Both the position numbers and the translations under genes were made by a program. This document shows positions 23,516 to 36,509 of a stretch of 64,000 nucleotides of DNA, in pieces. Source of the DNA: Piezodorus guildinii. Lineage: Eukaryota; Arthropoda; Insecta; Hemiptera; Pentatomidae. The stretch lies in the NCBI GenBank assembly GCA_023052935.1, contig CM041292.1, forward strand, positions 173,848,900-173,912,899. Reading direction: 5' to 3'. How positions within the stretch are numbered: the first letter of the stretch is position 1; every line of letters starts with the position of its first letter. The notes under the pieces are model-generated. The model worked only from the letters and a program-made list of their open reading frames with translations, was not told the origin of the DNA and ran no database searches.

Positions 23516-23838
23516 AAATAATGTTTTATGAAACTGAGTGAGTACCTTAATTTTCAAAACAAGGTGTTCAATTATTTACTTCAATTTCAACAACTTATTT
23601 GAATGTAAATGAATATTTCATTCTGTTAAGTTTAATATATATTTTTGTATTTAAAAAATAATTTAATTTATTGTCATTATAAAAAAGGAAATAATGTTTT
23701 ATGAAACTGAGTGCCTTAATTTTAAAAACAATTTGACCAACTATCAACTATCATTTGAATGTAAATGAGTATTACATTTTGTGAAATTTAATATATATTT
23801 TTATATTGAAAAATAATTTATTTTATTAGTACATGAGG
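23516..23838. repeat. Tandem duplication after the EB-module gene
   Basis: Units 23516-23688 and 23689-23838 both begin AAATAATGTTTTATGAAACT and share TTTGAATGTAAATGA and TTTAATATATATTTTT. They lie directly after the stop codon, probably in the 3' UTR. Confidence 0.8.
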
Positions 23839-24416
23839 TTATTCAATATAATAATCATTAGTTGATTGAAAGCAAAGTCATTTTTTAAACAATGTGATTA
23901 TTAAATAGTCATTAATTATAATTATCATTTATGTATTCTTGCCTAGTCATAAATACTTGTATTGAACTTTATTTCAATTAATATATAGAATATTAAGTTT
24001 TTGATTTTATTATATTGTTATTTTTACATATAGTTTAATTGATGTTTTACTAAAATTATGCTTGGCCCATCATGTGCCATTTTATTGTTATTCAAATTAC
24101 TTATAGGTTATTTTATAGGTGTTATATATTTTTATTTATTTTAGTTTTAATTTTTTGTTTAAAAACAACATACTTTTGTAATTATAATTATAATTACATT
24201 ATCAGAAATCATAACTTTTTACTGATTGTTATAGCTGAAAGTTTAGTTGTAGTTAAATTTGTATTTTTGTTAATGTAATATGATTTTTAAGCATTTTAAA
24301 AGTATATTTTTAATGATCCGTTGCGTTATTAAGGTGATACCTTTTTTAAGAAGATTACTTTTGAGATATAATTACATCAGTATATGTTACATTAACATAT
24401 CAATGAAAATTTGCAT

Positions 24417-24527
<111 letters not shown>

Positions 24528-24594
24528 CTAGGCCAGCATTTAAAAATTGTTGGAAGAATTTATATTTATAAAATATAATTTTTTCATCCTATTC

Positions 24595-24740
24595 CTTGTT
24601 TATTTATTTAACATCACTTTATACTACTATGGCTAATCGGACATGCTACAGTAGGAGTCCTACATTTTGCCTATTCAGGTTTTATTAGGATAGGGATCTT
24701 TAAGGAGTACTTGACATCGCACAGGCTTGGGACCCTAACC
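24595..24740 (-). repeat. SINE family A, copy 6 (truncated)
   Basis: Contains CTATGGCTAATCGGACATGC and TACAGTAGGAGTCCTACATT; ends before the tRNA-like head. Confidence 0.65.
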
Positions 24741-24827
24741 TATTCCTTATTTCCTCCCTTCCTTGAAATAATATTAACATAAAAAATAAACATAGAATTA
24801 TTTAAATTGTATATACAATAAAATATG

Positions 24828-25010
24828 AGGGAGTGGCATGGTCTAGTGCATAGAACACTAGAAAACTGTTTCCCAGATCTTGAATTCAAACTCCAGCTGG
24901 GGCACAATAATAGTTTATCCTTTCATTTCAGCAGAGGGTTCCCCCCGGAAGATGTGGTAGACCCCTTATATTTTGGTATTAATATACTATGCAGCTATCA
25001 ACAATAAAGT
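24828..25010 (+). repeat. tRNA-derived SINE, third type
   Basis: Head GGCATGGTCTAGTGCATAGA resembles box A and TCTTGAATTCAAACTCC resembles box B; the body then runs to an A-rich end. Not a tRNA gene: no matching acceptor stem. Confidence 0.5.
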
Positions 25011-25741
25011 TCTATGAATGAAGAGTAAATGGCTTCACTTAAATATTTAATAGAAAATAAAAATAAGCTATGAAATTTATTCACTATCGTTCTTTAAAAA
25101 GAAAAAATATAATTTACTTTTCTTCTACCAGTCAATAAATAAATGAGCATTTGATGACAATTAACAGGGTAGATAAAATATTTTTTTTAATCTGTATTGT
25201 TTTTGAGAGCACAGTTAACTTTTTTTTTAACGATAAAACGTAACTTATCTTCGGTTATAAAAATGACAAAGTTTTGCATACAAAGCAACTGGAAAACCTC
25301 TTATTATTTATTAGAAACATAATAATAAATCAAAACAAAACATGAAAAATAAATCCATAACAAAAACAATACATTTATTTATGTAAAAATAAACTTTATA
25401 AAAAGTTAAAAAAATAATTATTATAAACAATGTAACTAAATTCAACTTTCAAAGAAAAATCTAATGTTTTATTTACAATGTTTAGAACAAAATTTAAATA
25501 CATCATCAGTTGGGAAATCTATATTACATATGTCATGTCTGAAGAATAAAACTGGTAATATACATTAACCACTGTTTGGTAATTGCAGCTCAACTGGTAT
25601 AAATAGGTAAAACTTTGAGAAAAATACATGAAACTTATGAGCATTTTACACAACTTTCTTGTATGTGAGATTAATTATCAGATGTTACAGAATAAGATAA
25701 AAAATATCTTTTTCCATTGAATGAGACAGCATCTATATCTA

Positions 25742-28569
25742 TCATGATTGTTCTTCCTTTTCTTTATATTTAATTACTCCTTTTTCAATCAAATCTGGAA
25801 CTTCAACAGCAAGCCAAGGTCCCAACTATAAAAAAAAACTTTAGTATTAAGTGCATTAACAATAAAATGTAATATTAAAAAGTGATCATAAAACTTACAC
25901 CAAGAGCCATAGCATGCGCAATTCCAAACTTCGGTACATTCTTTCCCCATAAAGGTTTGAAATGATCAGACAAACAAATTTTTCCTCCTCTGTACATTTT
26001 TGCAGTTTTTTCCATCAAGCTCTGGAATTGCTATCTCAGGTGCTGTAACTGGAAATGTAACGGGTATCTAAAACAATTAAACATATATAAAAACAAAACT
26101 AGAATCATAAAAAAGTTACATTTAGGACACAATCTGACTACAATTGACTATGTAATATATTTTTTTTTAATAAAACAGGGAAGTGGGGTGGATCCAGTGA
26201 GCTTCTGTCCTCTGGGTCCTGGGTTCGAAGCTGGCTGTAGAAAGATAATTTGCTTTGGTATTAATGCATTTTCCACTTTTTTAGGATTTTATAACAAACT
26301 GCTTTAAGGATTTCGATTGAACTAGCTATATTAATGTAGAATTTAATGGGCTTTAATTTCATATAGGTTTCATTCTGATTGAAATAGTGTGACAGGGCTT
26401 AAAGGCAAATATTTTCTTCCTCTGAATTACCTTTAATTTAGTATTTCTAAAAAATTAACCATATCATCTTCTTAGCATTAATAAAAAGTGGCTAAATATA
26501 AAAGCTGAACAAATTTGGTAATCAACTAAAGGAGAAGAGAGCAAAAATATTTTTTTGAATTCAGTTTTTGAATTTTTCAAAATAAGAAAAAAAAACATAA
26601 ATGTGTAATATACTGTTGGAAAGCTAAGGATTCTAGAAAAAATATTATCTAATACAGAAAGTTATAAAAGGTAATGTAAAGGGACGAACAGGACATGAAC
26701 TTGATACTGATTTTTATACCTATCAAATTAATATTGTTACATTATGTAATCAAAATCATGTTTTCAATGAAACTGAATAAACTTATTATTTAAATTTGAA
26801 GAAACTTTTTTTCAACTTCAAATTTACTTATAGTTCTTTTTTTTTTTTTTTAATTCTTTTATTGAAATTTAAAACTGTACATAGTACAATAAGTAAATGA
26901 GCTACTATTTACGAAACATTGGCTTGAAAAAGTCTTGAGAAGAATCTATCCAGCTGTAGCACTTCAATGTTTATTTGATCCGCAGGTCTTTTCAGATGCC
27001 TCAGAGGATTATCGGGAATAGATGTCAATGAGAGGATACTGACAAGCGGGTTTGTATGGGCGGGCAATTTGGAATGAAAGGAAGTGTACTTTTGGGGGCT
27101 ATTTCTGCAGCTAGTGGGATATTCAGGTCTTTATGGATGAGTTTAAAGAGGGAGTTTTGAATGGTTGTCAAGTAAGTGTTTTAATAGACGATATCTACGA
27201 GCAGTTTCTTGTCGTTTAAGTCTGGTTTGAGGATTCCATGTAAGATGTTTGTCAAGATGAAGTCCAAGGTAACATATTTGTTCTACAGTGATGAGAGGGG
27301 TATGATTAAAGGAAACAACGGGACAAGAAATCGTAGGTTCACGGCTTAGAGTGAAGGTGATTTGGTGGGATTTATTTTAATTCTCCAATTGTGACACCAT
27401 TCTGCAATGGCTGAAACATGGCTCTGTAGGATTTGAGAAGCAACAATGGGATCATTATTCACGGATAGCACACATGTATCATCAGCGTAAGTAGAGAGGA
27501 CAGTGCTTGGATAGATAGGGATATCAGCTGTGTACACTGTGTAGAGGATTGGGCCATTTAATAGATCTAAAATTGATTTTAACTGCTGAGGTAAGTGGGG
27601 GTTGCTGACAAGATATATATATATATATATATTTTTTTATTTTTTTTTTTTTTTTGAGAAGATAGCTTAATAATGAACTCCTAACTCTTTGTATGTATTG
27701 AAACTAAAATAGAGTAATCACTTCAATGTCAATGACTATGGCATTATTTAAAGTAAAGGAGTAAAGTGGTTTTATGTGACAGGCCACCTTTATTCTTTGG
27801 AAGAAGTAATAAGAGACTCTGGAATCCAGCAACTACTAACCTGTACCAGCTGTCAAAGAAGGGATGTTTTCAAATAGACATTATTATAAAAGTAGGATAG
27901 TTGTCACTTTGACATGGATAAAGGATAGTAAGTCAAAGTTTCTCCAACCATACTTTAAGAAAATTACAAGCACAAGTGATATGATTGATGAATTAAGCAG
28001 ATAATCCAATTATCAACCAAAGACAATGAGAAACTTTGAAAATAGACCTAACCAATTCAAACTTTATTAATAAAAACTGCAATAATCACATCAAGAGTTT
28101 TCAAAAGAACAAATAAATAATTTAAAGTAAATAAAAACCATTTAACATGAACACATATGTGCGTATGTGAGACGGTTATACTTACATCAAACTCAATGTC
28201 AAATTCATACTTCAAGAGATTATGGATAAACCAACACTTTCCAAACCATCTTGTGCCTTCTTTGTTTGATTCCAATTTAAACCAGTCATTATCTGTCTTC
28301 TTATTATGTTGAACATACTGCAAGGTACATGAATGGACAATATCAATATACTGGGGATGACATTTTACAACAGTATTAAGTTGAATCCTTAAAAATACAT
28401 TAATATTTAACTGAAATATTTAAAAAAAAAAAAACCAGTGTTATCATACCTGGATGAGTGCAAGATATTCCTCTTTTAACCTCTGGGGCCATAATTCTTT
28501 GTCTCTAGGTCCAGCTTTAGTCTTCAGTAGAGGAATTTTACTTAAAGTTTTCTTTGATTCATCGCCCAT
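25742..28569 (-). CDS. UFC1: Ufm1-conjugating enzyme UFC1, with a one-base frameshift
   Basis: Four exons on the minus strand: 28569-28450, 28317-28186, 26067-25899, 25825-25742. Corrected product is 167 residues, the length of human UFC1. It is the E2 of the ufmylation pathway: it receives UFM1 from UBA5 and passes it to the UFL1 complex, which acts at ER-bound ribosomes and in ER-phagy. Family signatures: [38 protein letters not shown], the [18 protein letters not shown] junction and [18 protein letters not shown] at the end. The catalytic Cys is in [14 protein letters not shown] (about residue 115). Exon 3 is 169 bases where 168 are needed: a run of six A after the codons for ELDG (26013-26018, T on the plus strand) should be five. 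As written, translation stops soon after, before the catalytic Cys. All splice sites and other codons are intact, which favours a sequence error over a pseudogene. Confidence 0.93.
26178..26262 (+). repeat. tRNA-like SINE head in UFC1 intron
   Basis: GGTGGATCCAGTGAGC then CTGGGTTCGAAGCTGGC gives a box A/box B pair; it runs directly into repeat family R copy 3. Confidence 0.4.
26270..26690 (+). repeat. Repeat family R, copy 3
   Basis: Aligns with most of 553-1045, including GGGCTTTAAT, CAACTAAAGGAGAAGAGAGC and CTGTTGGAAAGCTAAGGATT. In a UFC1 intron. Confidence 0.6.
26836..27605 (-). mobile_element. Jockey-like LINE fragment in UFC1 intron
   Basis: Minus strand encodes the reverse transcriptase active-site region [16 protein letters not shown] followed by [14 protein letters not shown], then decayed sequence ending in TTTCAATAAAAGAATT and poly-A. 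Same family as 29690-30784. Truncated at its 5' end and broken by stops. Confidence 0.8.
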
Positions 28570-28969
28570 GATAAGATGCTGTTATACTACCTCGACATTA
28601 CCAAAAATAACACACAAGATGTTGGAAAACCACACTTGAACTTCCAACACAACTGCCACTCCCCCTACCTAAATTTTCATTAGAAACCTGCAGAAGGTTA
28701 CTCTCCTATTCCTATATAAAAAATAGAAAATCTGTATTTATATCTTTCCGTGATGTTATTATTTAAATTATTCACGGATAAAATTAATTTTTTAATATTC
28801 AACATATACTTTTTTACGAGCTTATCTATAAAAGAAATTACTATTTGTATGGAATGTCAGCAATATTTATAACCTTCCTTTTGACAGCTTCTCAAGTTTC
28901 ACTCAGGGTTTGCATTTAAATGTTATTTTCTTAAAACATTCGATTTTAATATCTTATGTGATGGTGATT
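28570..28969. promoter_or_regulatory. Divergent promoter region of UFC1 and KLHL18
   Basis: About 400 bp separate the two start codons, which point away from each other. Both transcripts must start here, so this is a bidirectional promoter by layout. No TATA box or other named element can be assigned with confidence. Confidence 0.6.
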
Positions 28970-31900
28970 ATGGATCAATCATCGAATACTAGTTTCGATA
29001 CCAGTGATAGTGAAAAAGTAAAGTATCTTGGTAGTAGAACAGTTTCTGAGTCAGAAGAATGTGTCATTTTCCAACAGTTAGATATTTTCGCTCATGGATT
29101 TTCGATAATGGAAGAAATAAGGAGACAAGGAAAACTTTGTGATGTTACCTTAAAAGTATGCTACACCATACTTGTGTGGTTGAAGTTTTTATTAAATTAT
29201 TTGTTAATGTCTGTTTTATTATTACAGGTTGAAGATCAATCTTTTACTGGCCATCGCTTAGTGCTTGCTGCATCTATCCCTTACTTCCATGCTATGTTTA
29301 TGCATGATATGGTAGAAAGCAAGCAAAGAGATATTACTATACAAGGAATTGATGCTGTGTATGTTTTTTTTTTTATATTTACTTTTTTTTTAAACAATTT
29401 TTTTAAGTATAGATATATTGTAGGTATTGATGCAAAAGTGATCAAATGAAATTTTTCCTTAGATGAGGTTCATTGCTACTTACTTCTACCTTTATCTGAA
29501 CCAGCTGACTAATAATACATTTAATTTTAGGCAGATTGCAATAAAATTCATCTTTGTCAGAATGTCAGATGATGACTTTTACCTTCAAACCAATAATGTA
29601 TACCTAGTTTATTTCTATACTTAGTGAAATAAATTTTTATCCTTTTATTGTGTTTAATTTTCTTTTGTAACTTAAAAGTGTATTAATCTTTCCATTGTCC
29701 AACAATTTCACCGTATGGTGGATGTTGTCTCTTCTGCATGGGAGCCTTTCTTGACGTATAACTGGCCTTTGACCTAGTTTGGCACCCAGGACTGCTGTAC
29801 CAAGTCCGTAATCCTACATACTTCCTAATCATCTAGTCCTACCTCTCTAACAGATCCTTCAAAATAAACCACAATCATTCCTATACATCTCTTTTTACGA
29901 GTCTGCTTGTGTTCCTCAAGGCAGTATCCTAGGACCCATTCTTTACACTGTCTATGCAGGTGATTCCAACCCATCCTAACACATTTCTTTCTACCTATGC
30001 TGATGACACTTGCGTTTTATCTGTTAATAATGATCCTACAATTGCCTCTCAAACTCTCCAATCCCACATTAGAGACCTTGAGGTATGGTGTCAGAATTGG
30101 AGAATTAAAATCAATCCCAATAAATCCTAACAAATTACCTTTACCCTCGTCATAAACCTATGACTTCCTGCCCTACAGTGTCCTTTAATGATATTCCGCT
30201 TGTCCTGGTTGAACAGATCCACTATTTAGGACTCCTGCTTGACAAACGCCTTACATAGAATCCACATACTAAACGAAACTGATCGCTGATTTCGGTTACT
30301 TAGACAGACGTTCTAACCTTTCACTTAACTATAAAAGACTCATTTACATGACAATCATAAGGCCTATTTGGACCAACGGAGTTGAGCTTTGGGGCTCTAC
30401 TAAACCATCAAACTCTTCCTATATCCAATCCTTACAATCCAAAATCCTTAACACTCCTTACTTTGTCACAAATAAAATCATCCACAATGACCTTAATGTT
30501 CCATATGTTGCTGATTTAGCCCGTATCAGGTAAAACTCCTTCTATGAAAAACTTCACTCCCACTCAGATCCATTAGTTTCAATCCTTGCTTACTCTTAAA
30601 TTCCTGATAATCCACCGAGGCGTCTGAAAAGAAGATGGCCTGGAGACCTTCTTGTTTAAACTCACTACTATGAAGTGCTGCCAATGGGCAGTTTCTCTTT
30701 ATGTATTTTATCATCCATCAGCATATTTACTTGTTGCATTTTATACAGTTGTAAATTTCAATAAAAAATATATTTAAAAAAAAATCTTTCCATTGCATAA
30801 CAGATAGAAGTGATGTGTCTCTTATCAAACTTGTGTAACAAAAATATCGGTAGTTTTCAATAAGTTTCTATATCAGCTTTTCTTAATTTTAGAGCTTTAG
30901 GAGCTTTGGTGAACTTCGCATATAGTGGCAGGGTTACTATTAACACGAACAATGTTCAAAGTTTAATGGTAGGTGCTGCATTCTTGCAGTTGCCTCGAGT
31001 CAGGAATGCATGTGCAGACTTTTTAAAAAAAAGGTAATAACTTAATTTTATTATTTATAGTCCTAATTTATCTTTAATGTTAAAAATACATGTAAAGTGA
31101 AATATATTTTTGTTTTGTTTATATATTTTATTGATATATTTAAATGGCATTGTAATAGATGATTCCTGTTTGAGTAGAATTTATTCTTATCTCCTTTTTC
31201 AATTGATGAAATAGTAAAAATTCTGACTTATAAAAATGTTAAACTTCATGATTTATTTTGTCATGAAATGTTATCAAAACAAAATTATGTTTTTATTTTA
31301 ATACTTTGAATTGTTTTTTATTGTATGATGCAATTAGTGGTTAAATACTAGATTTCTTCTTACTAATGAATTGTTATTATTTTTGTATAATTTTTAGTTA
31401 CATTGATATTATTTTGTTTTTTAGATTTCACCCTCATAATGTGCTTGGAATAAGGCAATTTGCTGATACTCTGGGATGTTCAGTTTTAGTAGAGGCAGCG
31501 GATAAGTACATGCACCAGTATTTCCATGATGTCTCACTTTCTGAAGAATACTATAATTTAAATGTTAATGAACTTATGGATATTGTCAAAAGAGATGAAC
31601 TGCATGTTATTTCTGAAGAACAGGTAAAAATGCTAACTAATTTTCCAATATACTATTAAGCCCATTACTTTATTTGTTTATTATTCTTACGTTCTTTTGC
31701 ATATGTATAAAATAAAAATGTAGTAAGCAGAAGTATTCATTTGACATTAGTAAACATTTTTGAATCTGAGTTTTCAAATAAAATACTAGTTTCCTATTTG
31801 TCCAAAGCTTTCATGCTGCGTATCTTGCTAAAAAAAAAATAAATAAAAATAAAATAGGAAACTGAAAGATTGATAAATGCCTGTTTGAGAAAGTGCCACT

Positions 31901-34900
31901 TTATATCATACACTTCTTATATATTCTCAAGAATGCCTCCAACAATTTTGATTAAACTATATAATTATCAATGTGTAACTAAATGGGCTTTAATGTCATT
32001 TAGCTGTTATCCTTATTGAAACAATTCGGCAATTCTTAAATGCCAAATTTTCTTAATTTTTTCCTTTAAAGAACCTTTGATTTGGTCTATTTGGAATGAT
32101 TCTTCATCTCCCATTTTTAGCAGCATGAAAATATTTGTTCAGGTTGAATTTTTTCCTATAAATAAGAATATTAATTAGATTCTTTTCTAAGATTTTAGAT
32201 TGTTGTAGATATTTATTTCTATCATTATATGACTGTATCTAGAATAAAAGTTCTTATCGAATCTCAATGTAATTATTTATTAACTACTAATTTAACTTAG
32301 TTCTTTATTTAAATTTATTAATACAATAAGTTTATTTAAATACTTTTAAAATTGATTCATTTGATTGCACCATTTTTTTGTTTAGTAATTTGTAGAATAG
32401 CATTTTTATATCTTACTTTGATGGATAGACAGTCAAGAATATTAAAATAAATAATTTTTTATAATAATGGAATAATAGTTGGCTATAATTCCCTCTTTGA
32501 AATTGCCTCTAGAGTTAATCCTTGAGTTGAACAACACAATAAATTGATTTATCTTAATTTAATTATTTTTATGACTACACCACCAACCAACTTCTCCTAA
32601 TAAAATTATTTTTGACTATAATATTATATTTTATTTATATAAATATTTTTATAAATCAGGTGTTTGAAGCTATTATGAGGTGGGTTAAGAAGGATCTTGA
32701 GACACGAAAATGTGAATTACCGAGACTTCTTGCATCAGTAAGACTGCCTCTTTTAACTCCTCATTACTTAGTTGACAGGGTAGCTAAAGAGGAATTGATC
32801 AGGGCCTCTCATGAATGTCGGTAAGGATAAGTTAATTTAATTATTCTATATTAAAGCTTTTACATTTATGTCTAACATATAAAATTCTCGTGTCACAATG
32901 TTAGTTACCATACCCTTCTGAAACGGCTTGACCGATTTTTATGAAATTTTATATGCATATTCAATAGCTCTGAAACTATCTATTTTTCATACCCCTAAGT
33001 GATAAGGGTCGTCCACTCCTAACATTAATTTTAAATTTTTTGGACAAACATTTTTTTTATTTTTTTATAATGTTGCGTTAAAAAAATACATACAACCCTA
33101 AATTTTCATCCTTCTATCACCAACCCCTATTTTTTAGTAGTCATTTTAGTAATTTAATAATTTTTCATCCCGCTCGACAACTGATCCAGAGGTCACTTCT
33201 CAGCCAGTAAACAGCACGGAGTAGAGATGGGACCGAAGCCAGTCTCCAGTTTCTCAGACAATAAGCCTATCTCACTCCCTCCACAGTTTTCGGCCATTAT
33301 TATTGTTTATGCATCAAGCATAGTATTAACCTTTACAATTATCATTTATATATATAAATATAATTTTACGGAATAAATAACAAAAATTAATGTTCACACT
33401 TAATTAATTATACTCATCGTTCACAGCTCTTTCACTCATATACGACATCCTTAAACACTTACAATAAGTTAGTTGTTTTTTTTCTACACTATAAATTTCC
33501 TAGAAATAATTTATAGGGCAAAACAACGTTTGTCTGGTCAGCTAGTTAAAATATATTTCTTATTAATTACTTATGTTCACATAATTAATTTATAATAAAA
33601 ACTGATAATTATTAAAATCAAATTAAATATTCCTACAACAAGCCATTAATACCAATAGTATTTAGTTACCTTTATATTTTTGTTTTAGAGACTTGGTGGA
33701 CGAAGCCAGGGATTGTCATTTAATGCCTGAAAGAAGACCATTACTTCAAAGTTTTAAAACAAGACCTAGATGTTGTAATTACATTATGGGTAATATTTAT
33801 GCAGTTGGTGGTCTTACTAAGTCAGGTATTTAGTCCAATTATCTATTTTCTTAGTTATTTAATTTTTCTTACCAGCTCAATCATATTGTAGCTCGTTTAA
33901 GTAAAGAATTTCATAAATAACCATAATAAAACAACTCAATAAATTAAAAATCTACTGAGTGCAATACACAACTTTCACATACCTTCTCTAATAAAATAAA
34001 TTTAAGAATTTCTTAATACAGTTGGAGATGAAAAAAATGTTAAGGAATTGAGCTTTGATAGAAACATATGTTTTATTAAATAATATACTATATTATTGTC
34101 TACAACAATCAGTTAGTTTTATTGGTATTTCACCACTCTCCATTTACTTTTATAATTATAGGTATGATATTTTTTTTTAAATCTTAATCATTCCAACAGT
34201 ATATTATACTTCCATGTTACTATTCTTTTGTTAAAAAACACAAAAATTAAATTAAAATTTTTTTTTTCTTTTTCTCCTTTAGTTGAATTTCGTATTCGTT
34301 CAATATATATATCTACCTGTTTTTTATCACTATGTAGAAGAAGACATGGTTAATTTTTTTTAAAATAAATGGTATAAAGTAACATTTTCGGTCAGCCGGT
34401 TTTGATAAAAAAGTTGATGTAACATCTCAGGCATATACATTTTAAAAATATAAAATTTCAGATTTGCATGACTTGTTTTCGGGCTAGACTTGGCACACAG
34501 ACCTTTTTGTGGGACTAAGTCATTTGGACTCGGGAGACCCCAAACATTTATTAACTGGAATTCGAAAATTTTCTCGATCGCAATACTTTCCCTTTACTAT
34601 ATCTTTCATAGATAGGCAAGTGAAAGTATAAATCGTTCTTAATTTGTTATAAAAAACAAAAAGTACATATTATATCTTTTCAAACAACTCTTGACGTGCT
34701 CTTAGGTCATGTAACTTGTTTATTAACTAAAAGTCAAGTTAATTTTATAGTTTATCATTTATTTATTTTTTTTTTTTTTTTTCAGGAGATTCTTTAAGTA
34801 CAGTAGAAATGTTTGATCCAGTTGTTGGAAGATGGAGGATGGCCGAGCCCATGTCTATGCTCCGTTCTCGGGTTGGGGTGGCAGTTATAAAGAATCGACT

Positions 34901-36509
34901 GTACGCTTTTGGTGGTTACAATGGATCTGAACGATTGTCAACTGTGGAAGTATTTGATCCGCTTAAAAGAAATTGGTTTAAAGTATCTCCGATGAATTGT
35001 AAGAGAAGGTATATTGTTTGATCATTCTGGCTATTTAGGAATTTAAGTATAATCAATAAACTTCTTTAACTTTGGAATAATTTTATGTAAAAGCCTATAA
35101 GAAAGTATGGGTTGACAAAACCAAGACAGAATTGAAAGGTGGAAATTTATATCATGTGAGTCTACCACAAAATAATAGTAATACTCAAATGCCAGAATTG
35201 AATGTTCTTCACTTCACAAATATAATATTACTTCAACATGCAAAGTCATTGCTTTGTATTTAGTTGTTCTTATTAAAATTATTCAGGTTATCTTATAAGT
35301 ATTCATAATTTTTACTCTGTAATGCTATTTTACAAGTGTAATACTTAATGTTTTTGTACTTTGAGTGTGACTAACAAAATTTGTTAAAATAATAATAATT
35401 CTTAATGTTTTTGTTTTGCTTGAAAATTTCAGTGCAGTTGGTGCTGCAGCGCTTAATGACTGTTTGTATGTCTGTGGTGGTTATGATGGTGTATCTTCCT
35501 TAAATACTGTCGAATGCTATGAACCCGATACTGATATGTGGACAGTCATTACGAGCATGCAAAAACATCGTAGTGCTGGTGGTGTAATTGCTTTTGAAGG
35601 ATTTGTTTATGCTCTTGGAGGCCACGATGGGTTGTCAATATTTGACTCTGTGAGTTTTATTTTAATTTATTTTTTTTGTTTGTTTTTTTAATCTAATATT
35701 TAATATGATAATTGTTGAGGTCCAGTTTAGATGTCAAACCAAATTTGATGTTTCTAGCTCTTATAGTGATGTCAAAATAATGTATAAAAGTAAATTTGTG
35801 TTTACATAATGTAGTTCAAAAGCTTTTATTTTCCATACTACCGCCAGTTAGTATACTTGTCATGTAATGCATGAATCTCCTTAAATTAATAATTATTACT
35901 ATTCTTGTTATTTCAAATGTTATCAACTGAAGTTAGTTATTGTTATCGTACTTATGCTCTAATTTGGTGATTATATTTATTTTATTTTAATTTTTTCTAA
36001 TTATTATAGGTTGAAAGATATGATCCACATACTTGTTTATGGACTTCAGTCACTCCAATGCTTACGAAACGGTGCAGGCTAGGAGTCGCAACATTAAATG
36101 GTAAACTGTATGTTTGCGGAGGGTATGATGGTGCCACATTCCTTCAAACAGTTGAAATGTATGACCCAGCCACTGATAAGTAAGAACCTGTTTATTTTAT
36201 TTTCATTTTTTAATAGTACATACAATTTATATTTATAGTCATAAAAAAAGTTGTTAATTGTAATATTTTTTTGCAGATGGAAATTCGTTGCCTCCCATGA
36301 ATGTGATGCGCAGTCGTGTGGCTTTAGTGGCTAACATGGGAAAGCTCTGGGCCATAGGTGGATATGATGGAGTTTCAAATCTTAACACGGTGGAGCTTTA
36401 TGATCCCAACACTGACTCGTGGTCCTTTGTAGCTCCCATGTGTGCGCATGAAGGCGGTGTTGGTGTAGGGGTTATTCCAGTTTGTAAACCTGACTCAGAA
36501 TCGTTTTGA
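28970..36509 (+). CDS. KLHL18: Kelch-like protein 18 (CUL3 adaptor), with a one-base frameshift
   Basis: Ten exons: 28970-29155, 29228-29358, 30893-31033, 31425-31623, 32660-32820, 33689-33825, 34786-35008, 35433-35649, 36010-36179, 36277-36509. BTB domain about residues 45-150 ([19 protein letters not shown]), BACK about 160-260, then six Kelch blades with repeated GGYDG/GGYNG. The [20 protein letters not shown] linker and the [13 protein letters not shown] end are characteristic of KLHL18. The family recruits substrates to Cullin-3 ubiquitin ligase. Start: ATG 28970; an in-frame ATG at 28961 is equally possible. The last exon has one base too many near 36291-36296 (CCTCCC): as written it stops early, but after that point the expected frame is restored to the natural stop. 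Introns hold a Jockey-like LINE, a Helitron and repeat R. Confidence 0.93.
29690..30784 (+). mobile_element. Jockey-like LINE fragment in KLHL18 intron
   Basis: Broken frames encode [20 protein letters not shown] and [14 protein letters not shown], then a C-terminal piece ([40 protein letters not shown]) and a poly-A tail after TTTCAATAAAAAAT. Same family as 26836-27605 in the neighbouring gene. Confidence 0.8.
31880..32110 (+). repeat. Repeat family R, copy 4 (5' part)
   Basis: Matches the first half of 553-1045: CACTTTATA...TTTTGATTAAACT, AATGGGCTTTAATGTCAT and the CTTTAAAG/CCTTTGAT block. Confidence 0.5.
32871..33545 (+). mobile_element. Non-autonomous Helitron in KLHL18 intron
   Basis: Starts TCTAACATATAAAATTCTCG and ends CTGGTCAGCTAG followed by T, without target duplication: Helitron-type ends. 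Interior has no coding sequence. Early block CTGAAACGGCTTGACCGATT is typical of non-autonomous insect Helitrons. Confidence 0.75.
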
